DNA of 64,000 bases from Pseudomonadota bacterium (GTDB lineage Bacteria; Pseudomonadota; Alphaproteobacteria; Rhizobiales; Tepidamorphaceae): assembly GCA_023458595.1 (NCBI GenBank), contig JAEWYT010000168.1:1-64000 (forward strand), read 5' to 3'. Below, one piece after another: positions 53,479 to 62,667 of the stretch (position 1 is the first letter of the stretch; every line of letters starts with the position of its first letter). Position numbers and translations under genes: made by a program. A model generated the notes under the pieces. It was not told where the DNA came from. It made no database searches and saw only the letters and a program-made list of their open reading frames with translations.

Positions 53479-54105
53479 TTATACAGGGCCGCTCAGCCAG
53501 TTGAAGTAGACGGGATAACCATCGCCGTGCAGCATCGAGACGGTCTCGTAGAGGGGCAGGCCGACGACGGCGGTGTAGGAGCCGATCAGCTTGACCACGA
53601 AGGAGCCGGCGAGGCCCTGGATCGCGTAGCCGCCCGCCTTGCCGCGCCATTCGCCGGAGGCGAGGTAGCTTTCGAGTTCCTCGCGGCCGAGGCGCTTGAA
53701 GCGGACCCGCGTCTCGACCAGCTTCTGGCGGATCGCCTTGGAAGGCGTGACCACGCAGACGCTCGTATAGACCTTGTGGTTGCGGCCCGACAGCAGGCGC
53801 AGGCAGTTCGCCGCCTCGTCGACCATCTCGGCCTTCGGCAGGATGCGGCGGCCGACGGCGACGACCGTGTCGGCGGTGACGATGAAGGCGCCGGCCATGT
53901 CGGAATCGCGCTCGGCCTGGCGCAGGGCGATCTCCGCCTTGGTGCGGGCCAGCCGCTTCGCCAGCGTGCGCGGCGTCTCGCCCTTGCCGGGCTTCTCGTC
54001 CACGTCGGCGGGGCGCAGGAAGTCCGGCTCGATGCCGGCCTGCTGGAGGAGGGCCAGACGGCGCGGCGAGCCGCTGGCGAGGACGAGTATCGGGCGTCCG
54101 GTCAT
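53479..54105 (-). CDS. maf: Maf-type nucleoside triphosphate pyrophosphatase
   Basis: A 208-residue protein of the Maf family: LASGSPRRLALLQQAGI (9-25), DVDEKPG, KAEIALRQ, VTADTVVAVG and FLSGRNHKVYTSVCV-like LLSGRNHKVYTSVCV. It hydrolyses dTTP/UTP or modified nucleotides. It lies next to infA, as in related genomes. Confidence 0.93.
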   Translation of the reverse strand: MTGRPILVLASGSPRRLALLQQAGIEPDFLRPADVDEKPGKGETPRTLAKRLARTKAEIALRQAERDSDMAGAFIVTADTVVAVGRRILPKAEMVDEAANCLRLLSGRNHKVYTSVCVVTPSKAIRQKLVETRVRFKRLGREELESYLASGEWRGKAGGYAIQGLAGSFVVKLIGSYTAVVGLPLYETVSMLHGDGYPVYFNWLSGPV

Positions 54106-54191
54106 GTTGGTGTCTGTCCGTTCAATGGATATCCGGGGGGACGTCCGCGGCGGTGAAAGCGATCCGCCCAGAACTTGTTCGTATCAACGGC

Positions 54192-54410
54192 CTATTTGAA
54201 ACGGTAAGTGATTCGCCCGCGCGACAGATCATACGGCGTCATCTCGACGAGCACCCGGTCCCCGGCCAGCACCCGGATGCGGTTCCTGCGCATGCGCCCG
54301 GCGGTATGGGCGATGAGCTCGTGATCGTTTTCGAGTTTCACCCTAAAAGTCGCATTCGGCAGAAGCTCGTTCACAACCCCCGGGAACTCGAGAAGCTCCT
54401 CCTTCGCCAT
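54192..54410 (-). CDS. infA: Translation initiation factor IF-1
   Basis: The 72-residue IF-1: MAKEELLEFPGVVNELLPNA, followed by FRVKLENDHELIAHTAGRMR and MTPYDLSRGRITYRFK. It binds the 30S A site during initiation. The true start is ATG 54410; the frame is open further upstream but not conserved. A 200-bp region with its promoter lies before the OmpW gene. Confidence 0.97.
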   Translation of the reverse strand: MAKEELLEFPGVVNELLPNATFRVKLENDHELIAHTAGRMRRNRIRVLAGDRVLVEMTPYDLSRGRITYRFK

Positions 54411-54613
54411 CACCCGTCTCGACCAACCGACGAAAGCCCGCGCAGACGTTAGCGGATCACAGTGGGGTTGTGAACAGGAAGCGCGCGTTCGGCAGGGAGG
54501 CGGACGCTGCCCAAAAGGGGGAAGGCGCACCCGCCCGTCGCCGGATGCGCCCACCGTTCTCGTCGGCCCGCCGTCCGGTGCCCGACGCACCAGGACTGTG
54601 GCGAGCGACCGGA

Positions 54614-55312
54614 TCAGAACCGGTAGGTGACGCCGGCGCCGATGAGCCAGGGATCGATGTCGACATCGCCGGTGACGACGCCGAGCGCCGGGGCGACGGC
54701 GGTGACATCGGCGTTCAGGAAGATCTTCTTCACGTCGAAATTGATGCCCCAGTGCTCGTCGATCATGAAATCGACGCCCGCTTGGAGGGCCCAGCCGAAG
54801 GAATTGTCGAGGTCGAAGCTCGTGAAAACGCCCTTGGCTTCCTGATTGTAGAAGAAAGTGTAGTTCACGCCGGCGCCGACATACGGCTTGATGCCATTGG
54901 CGAGGTCGAAGTGATACTGCAGGGTCAGCGTCGGCGGCAACAGCCATGCGCGGCCGATCTTGCCGACGCCGGCTATGGTCCCGGCGCCTTTGACGTTGTG
55001 CGGCGTCGTGCCGAGGACCAGTTCGGCCGCGAAGTTATCGGTGAAGAAGTAGGTGATGTCGAGTTCGGGGACGATCGAGTTGGAGATATCGACGTCGCCG
55101 CCCGCGATCGCCGCACCGTTCAGCGCGAGCGAGGCCTCCTCGTCCGGCACGACCCCGAGACCGCGCACGCGGATCATCCACGGGCTCGTGGTCGCGACGA
55201 TCGTCGGCGCGTCGGGCGTCGGCCACTGACTGATGTCGGCAGCGCCGGCCTGGCCGGCAAAAGCCGATATCGAGACGACGGCGAGCGACGAAATGGCGAA
55301 ATGGCGTAGCAT
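54614..55312 (-). CDS. OmpW family outer membrane beta-barrel protein
   Basis: A 232-residue protein with a signal peptide (about 1-23, AGAA-D). OmpW features are WMIRVRGLGVVPDEEAS, VPELDITYFFTDNFAAELVL, WLLPPTLTLQYHF, KPYVGAGVNYTFFY and a C-terminal Phe. OmpW forms an 8-strand barrel for small hydrophobic compounds. ATG 55312 follows AGGAAGGGG. The gene stands between infA and the low-Mr phosphatase gene, where related genomes usually have no insertion. Confidence 0.92.
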   Translation of the reverse strand: MLRHFAISSLAVVSISAFAGQAGAADISQWPTPDAPTIVATTSPWMIRVRGLGVVPDEEASLALNGAAIAGGDVDISNSIVPELDITYFFTDNFAAELVLGTTPHNVKGAGTIAGVGKIGRAWLLPPTLTLQYHFDLANGIKPYVGAGVNYTFFYNQEAKGVFTSFDLDNSFGWALQAGVDFMIDEHWGINFDVKKIFLNADVTAVAPALGVVTGDVDIDPWLIGAGVTYRF

Positions 55313-55485
55313 GTGGTCTGCCCCTTCCTCTCCTGTGTCCTCGGCCTCTACTCGCAGACGGCGCACACATGCCGATTGATCAATGTCAAACAAGCAGGCG
55401 ACCCAGCTCAATTGCACCTCCATGTTGCAGCAAGGGCACGAAAAGGTTCGTGGCTAAGAAGCGGGGCAGGCTGCCCTGCTACTCC

Positions 55486-55941
55486 CTATCCCGAAGGGGG
55501 CGGCTGCCAGCCGAACCGCTGCTTGACGCGCTGCATCAGGATGTCCCTCACCCGTCGGTAGGCGTCGAGCTTCTGATCGCGGCTGCCGGATGCGACCGTC
55601 GGGTCCTCGGTCGGCCAGTATTCCGCGTCGAAAGCGTTGGTGCGCGTGAGCTCGAGCGCACGGTGATGGGCCTCCGGCGCCAGCGAAACCACGAGATCGA
55701 AGGACGTGTCGGCGAGGTCCTCGAAGGTATGCGGCCGGTGGCCCGACACGTCGATGCCGATCTCCTCCATCACCGCGGTGACGAAGGGATCGGGCTCGCC
55801 CTCGCGCACGCCGGCCGAGGCGACGTAGATCGAATGGGGAAACAGATGGCGCGTGATCGCCGCGGCCATCGGCGAGCGCACGGCATTCATGCCGCAGGCG
55901 AACAGCACCGCAGACGGCGGCCTCGGCGTCCCCCCGGACAC
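55486..55941 (-). CDS. Low molecular weight phosphatase / arsenate reductase-like protein
   Basis: A 151-residue protein with the P-loop CGMNAVRSPMA (C-x5-R-S, residues 16-26) and the late catalytic Asp in EYWPTEDPT. The family covers low-Mr protein tyrosine phosphatases and arsenate reductases. The conserved position next to UPF0262 suggests a housekeeping role rather than arsenic resistance. GTG start, 3 bp after the UPF0262 stop. Confidence 0.87.
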   Translation of the reverse strand: MSGGTPRPPSAVLFACGMNAVRSPMAAAITRHLFPHSIYVASAGVREGEPDPFVTAVMEEIGIDVSGHRPHTFEDLADTSFDLVVSLAPEAHHRALELTRTNAFDAEYWPTEDPTVASGSRDQKLDAYRRVRDILMQRVKQRFGWQPPPSG

Positions 55942-55944
55942 AGG

Positions 55945-56421
55945 CTAGCCTTTCCAGTGCAGGACGCAGATCAGGGTGAAGAGCCGGCGGGCGGTGTCGT
56001 GGTCGACCTCGATCTTGCCCTCCAGCCGCTCGGTGAGGATGCGCGAGCCCTCGTTGTGGATGCCGCGCCGGCCCATGTCGACCGCCTCGATACGGCTCGG
56101 GCTCGCCGTGCGGATCATCTGGTAGTAGCTCTCGCAGATCATGAAGTAGTCCTTCACGATACGCCGGAAGGGGGTCAGCGAGAGGATATGGGTGACGACC
56201 GGTTCGCCGGTCTCGTCGCGGATGTCGAAGACGAGCCGCTTCTCCTGGATGGACAGCTTCAGCCGGTAGGGGCCGCGCTCGGCGCCGTCGAGGGCGAAGC
56301 GGTTCTCTTCCAGCAGGTCGTAGATCGCGACGGCGCGCTCGTGCTCGATGTCGGGCGGGCCGCGGCCGATCGAATCCTCGTCCAGCTCGACCGCGACCAG
56401 CCGATCCCGCGAGCCGCTCAT
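55945..56421 (-). CDS. UPF0262 family protein
   Basis: A 158-residue protein of the UPF0262 family: LVAVELDEDSIGRGPPDIEH, ERAVAIYDLLEENRF, FRRIVKDYFMICESYYQMIR and GRRGIHNEGSRILTERLEGK. It occurs in alphaproteobacteria next to hisD and a low-Mr phosphatase gene. Function is unknown. Here hisD is absent and DUF2948 adjoins directly. Confidence 0.92.
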   Translation of the reverse strand: MSGSRDRLVAVELDEDSIGRGPPDIEHERAVAIYDLLEENRFALDGAERGPYRLKLSIQEKRLVFDIRDETGEPVVTHILSLTPFRRIVKDYFMICESYYQMIRTASPSRIEAVDMGRRGIHNEGSRILTERLEGKIEVDHDTARRLFTLICVLHWKG

Positions 56422-56434
56422 GCGCCGGCGTCCG

Positions 56435-56887
56435 TCATGACCCCTCGCCCGTCGAGGGCGTGTCGTGGGCGGGCACCGAGCTCGTCGACCAGGCCGGGCC
56501 GAGATCGGCCATCCGCGCTTCGAGGCACTCGACTTCGAGGCGAATCGCCGCCCCGCCGGAGAAGATCAGCTCGACCGCCCCGCCCGGCGCATTCGTCTCC
56601 TCGAAGCGGATCGCGAGCAGGTTGAGCACCGCATCGGGATTGTCCTGGCGGATGCCGCGCCGGCGCACCGCTTCCACCCGCTCGAAATGCAGCGCGGTGC
56701 GGCGGCGCTGGTGGGTATTGTCGCGGGCGGGATCTTCGGTCCGGTCGAACCGGTTGACGATCAGCACGAAGCGCTTCTCGGCCGGCAGCCAGGCGAAATC
56801 GCCGACGCGGGCGACCGCGTCCTGCATGTGCGCGGAGAGGACCTCGAGATCGTCGGTGTCGAGCGCGAAAAGCTTGAGCTGGCCCAT
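56435..56887 (-). CDS. DUF2948 family protein
   Basis: A 150-residue protein of the DUF2948 family: MGQLKLFALDTDDLEVLSAH, FAWLPAEKRFVLIVNRFD, RRRTALHFERV and AVELIFSGGAAIRLEVECLE. Function is unknown. In many related genomes hisD lies directly after it; here only 13 bp separate it from UPF0262. ATG 56887 is the conserved start; a longer open frame reaches 56941. Confidence 0.9.
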   Translation of the reverse strand: MGQLKLFALDTDDLEVLSAHMQDAVARVGDFAWLPAEKRFVLIVNRFDRTEDPARDNTHQRRRTALHFERVEAVRRRGIRQDNPDAVLNLLAIRFEETNAPGGAVELIFSGGAAIRLEVECLEARMADLGPAWSTSSVPAHDTPSTGEGS

Positions 56888-57045
56888 GTTTCGTAACGTG
56901 GCGGCTTCGTGAACGGGCGTGAGGTCCGGCAATACCGGCACATCAGCCTTCTGTTAGCGGCTCGTGGGGAGGCGCGCAACGGCGCACCCGCCCCGATATC
57001 GGGGCGAGAGGGCCCCGGTTCAAGCGCCGAAGCGCATCGATCGCC

Positions 57046-57222
57046 TCAGCTTTCCTCGCGCGGCGGGCCGTCCGGTTCTTCTTCCCCTGCGGAACGGCGG
57101 GCACGGCCCTGCGCCTTGCGGCGCGCGAGGTTCCGCCTGAGCGCGGCGGCAAGGCGCGCCTTGCGCTCGTCCGCCGTCTCCTTGATCGCCTTCCAGGAAG
57201 GCCTTGCGTCGTCGCCGGTCAT
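57046..57222 (-). CDS. Small basic protein upstream of DUF2948 (58 aa)
   Basis: ATG 57222 to TGA 57046 encodes 58 residues: MTGDDARPSWKAIKETADER, then a basic helix KARLAAALRRNLARRKAQGR and an acidic end. Short proteins with an R-L-A-A-A-L-R-x-N-L-x-R-R-K-A-Q core are typical at this position (between murA and DUF2948) in Hyphomicrobiales. The size is below most gene-finding limits. Codon use and the conserved core support a real gene. Function is unknown. Confidence 0.8.
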   Translation of the reverse strand: MTGDDARPSWKAIKETADERKARLAAALRRNLARRKAQGRARRSAGEEEPDGPPREES

Positions 57223-57330
57223 GCCTACTTCTACGCGACGCCGGTGGCCGTTTGGAAGCCTTCCGGGACGGCGGGCGGGGGCGCTTGCGCTTCAGGCCCC
57301 CCTGTGGCAGTTTCCGCCCGCTTCACCAGT

Positions 57331-57405
<75 letters not shown>

Positions 57406-57568
57406 GTTTTCTCCCCAATCCGGACATATTTTCTCCCCGCTGCGAACCAACTGTGCCTCTACACGCACAGTCCGGCGGCAAATGGGGACGGACGCGGCGC
57501 TTTTCGCTCCTGTGGCAACCTTCTGGCAAGATTCGACCGGTACCCGCAGGGGACGAGAAGGAAAGGCG

Positions 57569-58270
57569 ATGGCCGGCATGTCACTTCGTCGAACCGCGAT
57601 CGGATCGCTCGCAGGCGTCGCGGCTCTCGCGGGCCCCGCGTCGGCGACGCTCGCGAGCGACCTTCTGAACGCCGAGATCACGAAAACGGGCGACGATTCG
57701 TACGTCGCCAGGGTCGAGACCAACCTCCCCGCCGGCTGGGAGGCCGAAGCCGGCGTGGACTTCGGCGTGTCGAAGGCGAACGGAACGGGCTCCCGGCCCG
57801 GTCTGGAAGTCCCCTGGGTCCAAACCTCCGAGCGGCCGACGGTTGCGTGGAGCGCGGTGAAGGCACCGGTGCCGGCCTGGCTGCTCGGCGGCGAAGCGAC
57901 CGTGCGCGCTCAGGTCGATCCGCAGTCCGACACGGCCGGCGTCGTCGGCAGCGTCACGCACAGCCGGGCGCTCGGGGACCATGTCACGGCGAGCCTGGTC
58001 GACAGCCTGGCCGTGACCGACACCGGCGTCGGAACGCCGGAACGCGGCCAGACCTGGGAAGCCAATCGCTCGCTCCGGCTCGAAATCGCTCCGACGGGGA
58101 CCGCGCTGATCGCCCGCGGCCAGGTGCTGGGCACCGATCAGAGCGTGCATACGTACCTGAGCGCGGAGCAGCCGCTCGGCGGCGGGCTCGATCTCACAAC
58201 CTCGCTGAGCGACGTCGAGACCGGGGAACCGGCGCTGAACGTCGGGGCGAGGCTGAACCGCACCTGGTGA
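57569..58270 (+). CDS. Exported hypothetical protein, probably beta-rich
   Basis: A 233-residue protein with a signal peptide (about 1-27; MSLRRTAIGSLAGVAALAGP then ASA). The mature part is rich in Thr, Val and Gly with alternating hydrophobic residues (VARVETNLPAGWEAEAGVDF and similar), like an outer-membrane or fibre protein. ATG 57569 follows AAGGAAAGG. I do not recognise a family. Confidence 0.75.
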   Translation: MAGMSLRRTAIGSLAGVAALAGPASATLASDLLNAEITKTGDDSYVARVETNLPAGWEAEAGVDFGVSKANGTGSRPGLEVPWVQTSERPTVAWSAVKAPVPAWLLGGEATVRAQVDPQSDTAGVVGSVTHSRALGDHVTASLVDSLAVTDTGVGTPERGQTWEANRSLRLEIAPTGTALIARGQVLGTDQSVHTYLSAEQPLGGGLDLTTSLSDVETGEPALNVGARLNRTW

Positions 58271-58731
58271 GGCGGCCGGGCCGGGCGCTCTTGAAAGCGC
58301 GCCGCTGGTCCTTATCTGACATTGGACCCCCGGACAGACAGGCAGGCTTGCGCGGACGTCACCGCCGCAGCCTCCGGGACGCGGCCAGCACGGATGAACT
58401 GCGGCCGCGTCCGTCCCCGCCCGCTGACGATCGCGGTCGGGATCGCCGGGAGTCGGAGCTGACAGCGTAGCGCGCCGGCCGTACGGCGCTGCTACCCTGT
58501 CGCCGCCTCCGCCCTTCTCACCTCGGACAACGCTTCGACGGAACGACGATCGCCCCTCAGGCCGCGCAGGTCGGCGATGTTGGTGCCGTGTAACGCCACC
58601 GGCATCTCGACACTCGGCGCGCCAACTCCGTGCCGACAGCGAGGAACGGCCGCGCGCACCGCTCTGCCTTATGGAAACGCGGGGCCCAAGCCATCGCTTC
58701 GGACGATAGTCAGGTACGGAAGCGCGGGCGC
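58271..58731. other. Gene-free region between two convergent genes
   Basis: About 460 bp between convergent genes. The small open frames here lack start sites and codon bias. It holds a few GC-rich short inverted repeats near 58280-58310 that could serve as a 3' structure. I see no RNA gene or insertion sequence. Confidence 0.5.
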
Positions 58732-59460
58732 CTATAGCGCGTCGAGCTGCATCGCGCGGTTCGCATAGGCGAGCGGCTCGCCCAGCGCGACGGCGGCGAG
58801 GACCTCGAAGCGGGCTCCCGGTTCGCGCTCGACGGCCAGCGCGATGCGGTCGACAACGAGCGCGCGGCCGATCATCGGCTCGAAGAAGGCGATCAGGATG
58901 TCCTCGAGGCCGTCCGCGCCGATTTCCGTCGCGCGCCCGGTCAGCGTGATGTGGAAGCTCGCCTCGTCGAAGACGTACGGATAGCCCCAGCGCTCGAGGT
59001 TGGCTTCCTGGCGCTCGCTCAGGCCGGCGGCCCTGCGCCGCGCAATCTCCGCCTCGGTCAGGGGGGCGCGGAAGTCGTCGAAGGCGCGCACGGCACGGGC
59101 CGACAGGTTCTCGACCTGCTCATTGCGGATCGCCGGCATCATCGCGAAGAATCCGCGCAGATTCCTCAGCGACAGGACTGGAATGCGCACCGGCGTCACC
59201 GACCGGGCAAAGGCGCGCAGCGTCTCGACGAGTTCGGCCTCCTCGCGACCCTCGGCAAGACGGAACGGCGCCTTCAGCGTGGCGTGCAATCCGTAGCGGG
59301 CCGGCTCGGCGACGAGGTTCGCCCATGCGCCCGCCTCCAGATCGCGGATGACCGGAGCGGCGAAGGTGGTGCCGGTCTCGACGTCGTAACCGAGCCAGCG
59401 CGCGCCGAACTCGGCGAACTCACCATCGGGGTCGGGAACGAAATAGATCGCGTAGCGCAA
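58732..59460 (-). CDS. DUF1045 protein (2H phosphoesterase-like)
   Basis: A 242-residue protein of the DUF1045 family, sometimes called a phosphonate metabolism protein. Two HxT/S-type motifs of the 2H phosphoesterase fold are visible: LHATLKAPF and FHITLTG. Also YVFDEASFHITL and YAIYFVPDPDGEFAEFGARW at the N-terminus. No phosphonate (phn) gene is nearby, so the role is unknown. Confidence 0.88.
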   Translation of the reverse strand: MRYAIYFVPDPDGEFAEFGARWLGYDVETGTTFAAPVIRDLEAGAWANLVAEPARYGLHATLKAPFRLAEGREEAELVETLRAFARSVTPVRIPVLSLRNLRGFFAMMPAIRNEQVENLSARAVRAFDDFRAPLTEAEIARRRAAGLSERQEANLERWGYPYVFDEASFHITLTGRATEIGADGLEDILIAFFEPMIGRALVVDRIALAVEREPGARFEVLAAVALGEPLAYANRAMQLDAL

Positions 59461-59622
59461 CGCATTGCCTCCTCAGGCGATTCACATGGTCTGGCTCGGA
59501 CGCGAACCGACCGTAACGCCTATCCGCGGACCGTTACAGAGCGATGACAGGCACGCCGGGCCGAAGGATTGCGGCGCCGGCGGAAAGCTGGCCTAAGATC
59601 GGGACGAGAAAGGGCCGTCGCA

Positions 59623-60222
59623 ATGCCTGGACAAGCCGACTTCGACACGCTTCTGCGTCGCGCCTCGGCGGCGATCGGCGCGGGCGACTGGGCTGCGGCC
59701 GAGACCGCGCTCGCCACCTGTCTCGAGCAGCGGCCGGGCGAGCCGTCCCTCGCCTACAATCTGGCCCTGGTTGAGAAGAAGCTCGCCAAGACGACCGAGG
59801 CAGAGCAGCGGCTCGCCGCCCTGCTCCTTCGCGCACCGGACCACTCCAATGCGCGCTTCGAATATGCCGCAGTCCTCATGGACCGCGGCGCCGAGACAGC
59901 CGCGCTGGCCGAGTTCGAGACCTATCTCGCCGCCGTTCCCGACGATCCGGACGCCTGTCTGAACGCAGCGCGGCTGTGTCTCCGGCTCGAACGGGCCGCC
60001 GACGCCCTCGCCAACGCCGAAGCAGCCGAAAAGCTGCGACCCGGCGATCCCGCGATCGGGCTCGCGCGGGCGGAGGCGCTGCGAGATCTCGGCCGGGCAG
60101 GAGAGGCCCGGGCTCTGTTCGGCGTCCTCTACAGGACCGTACCGGCACTGAGGCTGGCGATCCTGAAGGCGATGAGCCAAGGCAGGACGGGGCGTCTGCC
60201 GCTGAGGACCGCGCGGCTGTAG
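59623..60222 (+). CDS. Tetratricopeptide repeat protein
   Basis: A 199-residue protein with about four to five TPR-like units (e.g. AIGAGDWAAAETALATCLEQ, then LAYNLALVEKKLAKTTEAEQ and PDACLNAARLCLRLERAADA). It has no signal peptide and is probably cytosolic, acting as a protein-binding scaffold. ATG 59623 is chosen for the conserved start MPGQADFDTLL. Confidence 0.85.
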   Translation: MPGQADFDTLLRRASAAIGAGDWAAAETALATCLEQRPGEPSLAYNLALVEKKLAKTTEAEQRLAALLLRAPDHSNARFEYAAVLMDRGAETAALAEFETYLAAVPDDPDACLNAARLCLRLERAADALANAEAAEKLRPGDPAIGLARAEALRDLGRAGEARALFGVLYRTVPALRLAILKAMSQGRTGRLPLRTARL

Positions 60223-60557
60223 AGGCCGCGTATCTGAGCCGGCTTGACTTTTATCAATTTATAGTAAGAATTAGTTAGTATGTCGGTTTAACTTATGTTT
60301 TCAACGTATTTGCTTGATATTGTCTCAATTGCAAGCTGAACCAGTTCTTCCAATACGGTGCTTTTCTCGTATCTGTTTTGCCGGGAGCGCGCACCCATAG
60401 CTTCCGGCATTCCCGTGTTACTCTATACCACTCATGTATCGACTCGATATTACTTTGGATGTTAACCAATGTTTTAATCTCGCCCGCTAGATGAATGTGG
60501 AATCAGGAAGATCCAGGCCGACGGGATTGCGCCCCGCGGCTTCATTTGGGGGAAGAC
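60223..60557. other. AT-rich gene-free region upstream of the chemoreceptor gene
   Basis: A block of clearly lower GC (about 60230-60480) with T/A runs and no gene. It should contain the promoter of the methyl-accepting chemotaxis protein. A ribosome binding site (GGGGGAAG) is present at the end. No binding motif is sure. Confidence 0.6.
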
Positions 60558-62636
60558 ATGAACGCCTTTTCACTCAGAAACGTCCTTCTCGCGATCACCG
60601 GCCTGCTCGGGCTGGCCGTGATCGTGCTCGCCGGCCAGCTCGCCTTCGACATGGCCGAACAACGCTCGGCGGCGGAGCAGACCGAGCGGATCAACGGGAT
60701 CGGCGACCTGCTGCTCGGCAGCGCCGGCGACTGGGCGGTCGAGCGCGGCGTCAGCATGACGGCCCTCAGCGCCAACGAGCCCGTCGGCTCCGACCGGCGC
60801 GCGTCGATCGACAAGCAGCGCCAGTTGGCGGACGCGAACATGCGTACCGCGATGGAGCGGCTCGCCGGCTCCGAAGCCGATCTAACGGCCACGGAAGATG
60901 CGTTCGCGGTGGTCAAGGCGCTGCGACCGGAGGTCGACCGTGCGCTGCAGGTGCCGCTTTCGCAGCGCGATCCGCAGCTCGCCGACAAGTGGCTCGGGGC
61001 GATCACCGGAGCGATAGAGGCGACCCAGGCGCTGCGCCGGTCTCTGGAACTGTCACTCGACACGGCCGAGGCGCGGATGGCGCAGTATCAGCGCATGAAG
61101 GACGCCATCTGGGTGATGAGCGAGTACGCCGGCCGCGAGCGTGCAAGCATCGGCTCGGCGATCGTCAGCGGCCAGCCGATGACGGCGGAGTTCCTGGAGA
61201 CGGTGGCGAACCGCCGGGGCCGCGTGGAATACGCTTGGGAAACCGTCCAGGCGATCGCCGACAACGTGCCGATCTCGCCGGATGTCACCAGCGCCATCGA
61301 GTCGGTGCGGCAGCAGTTCTTCGGCACTCTGGGCAAGACCCGGCAGGACATCCTGGCGGCGGGCGCGGCCGGCCAGCCCTACCCGATCGCCGCCGCCGAC
61401 TGGATCGGTGCGGCTACGGGCGGCATCAACACGGTCCTGGCGCTCAGCGCGGCGACCGGCGCTCTGATCGAAACGGTTGCGACCGAAAAGGCTGCGAACG
61501 GCGCCCGTTCGATGATCGTGAGCCTCGTCGTCCTGGGCGTCGCGCTCATCGTCGTGGGCGGAGCTTTCTGGCTGATCGTCAGCCGGGTGACACGTCCGCT
61601 CGAATCGATGCGCGCCGCCATGGCCTCGCTCGCCGACGGCAACAAGGAAATCGAGGTGCCGGGGCTCGGCCGCCGCGACGAGATCGGCGCCATGGCGGAA
61701 GCCGTGGACGTCTTCCGCCAGAACGCGATCGAGATGGAGCGGTTGCAAGCCGCCCAGGCGGAGCGCGACAGGCTCGCCCAGGAGGAGAAGCGCAAGGCGA
61801 TGAACGATCTCGCCGACGCCTTCCTGGCGAGCGTCGGCGGCGTGGTGGAGATCGTCTCCTCGGCGGCGGGCGAGATGGAATCGACCGCCCAGTCGATGAC
61901 GTCGACGGCCGAAGAGACCAACAACCGCGCGATGACGGTTTCGGCGGCGGCGGAGCAGGCCTCGACCAACGTCAACACCGTCGCCTCCTCGGCGGAGGAA
62001 CTGTCGAGCTCGATCTCCGAGATCAGCCGGCAAGTGCAGGAGGCCGCGCGCGTGGCGGCCGCCGCCGTCACCAACGCCGAGCAGACGAACGCCATGGTCG
62101 AGGGGCTCGCTAACACGGCGCAGAAGATCGGCGACGTCATCGATCTCATCAATACCATCGCCGAGCAGACCAACCTCCTCGCCCTCAACGCCACCATCGA
62201 GGCGGCGCGGGCGGGCGACGCGGGTAAGGGCTTCGCGGTCGTCGCCCAGGAGGTGAAGACGCTCGCCGGCCAGACCGCCAAGGCGACGGAAGAGATCGGT
62301 CAGCAAATCTCGAGCATCCAGTCGGCGACGAGCGACGCGGTCACGGCGATCCGCCAGATCGGCGCGACGATCACGTCGATCAACGAGATCTCCTCGACGA
62401 TCGCCTCGGCCGTAGAGGAGCAGGGCGCGGCGACACAGGAGATCGCTCGCAGCGTCCAGCAGGCCTCTGCGGGAACCGGCGAGGTCAGCGCCAACATCTC
62501 CGGCGTCAGCTCGGCCGCCAGCGAGACGGGCAGCTCGGCGGCGCAGGTGCTCGCCGCGGCCCGCGAGCTGGCCCAGCAGTCCGAGCGGCTGCGCGGCGAA
62601 GTGCACGGCTTCGTCGAGCGCGTCCGCGCCGCCTAG
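60558..62636 (+). CDS. Methyl-accepting chemotaxis protein
   Basis: A 692-residue receptor. Membrane segment 1 (about 11-27), a periplasmic helical sensor domain (about 30-325), membrane segment 2 (about 335-357, VSLVVLGVALIVVGGAFWL), HAMP, then the signalling domain with the hairpin EQTNLLALNATIEAARAGDA and GKGFAVVAQEVKTLA. No C-terminal CheR/CheB docking pentapeptide is visible. The ligand is unknown. ATG 60558 follows GGGGGAAGAC. It is a lone receptor with no che genes in the window. Confidence 0.94.
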   Translation: MNAFSLRNVLLAITGLLGLAVIVLAGQLAFDMAEQRSAAEQTERINGIGDLLLGSAGDWAVERGVSMTALSANEPVGSDRRASIDKQRQLADANMRTAMERLAGSEADLTATEDAFAVVKALRPEVDRALQVPLSQRDPQLADKWLGAITGAIEATQALRRSLELSLDTAEARMAQYQRMKDAIWVMSEYAGRERASIGSAIVSGQPMTAEFLETVANRRGRVEYAWETVQAIADNVPISPDVTSAIESVRQQFFGTLGKTRQDILAAGAAGQPYPIAAADWIGAATGGINTVLALSAATGALIETVATEKAANGARSMIVSLVVLGVALIVVGGAFWLIVSRVTRPLESMRAAMASLADGNKEIEVPGLGRRDEIGAMAEAVDVFRQNAIEMERLQAAQAERDRLAQEEKRKAMNDLADAFLASVGGVVEIVSSAAGEMESTAQSMTSTAEETNNRAMTVSAAAEQASTNVNTVASSAEELSSSISEISRQVQEAARVAAAAVTNAEQTNAMVEGLANTAQKIGDVIDLINTIAEQTNLLALNATIEAARAGDAGKGFAVVAQEVKTLAGQTAKATEEIGQQISSIQSATSDAVTAIRQIGATITSINEISSTIASAVEEQGAATQEIARSVQQASAGTGEVSANISGVSSAASETGSSAAQVLAAARELAQQSERLRGEVHGFVERVRAA

Positions 62637-62667
62637 CGAAATTGCCGAAGATGGACCGGGCCCTCCG

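Noticed and set aside
51370..54156. 928-codon plus-strand open frame
   Set aside because: It crosses the antisense of an exported protein, the acyl-CoA ligase and maf. The protein has no domain and unnatural composition.
55486..55941. Arsenic-resistance function for the arsC-like gene
   Set aside because: No ars genes are near and the position is that of a conserved housekeeping phosphatase; a family-level name is safer.
58577..58768. 63-codon frame in the gap before the DUF1045 gene
   Set aside because: No start site, no conserved look, and it overlaps the end of the real minus-strand gene.
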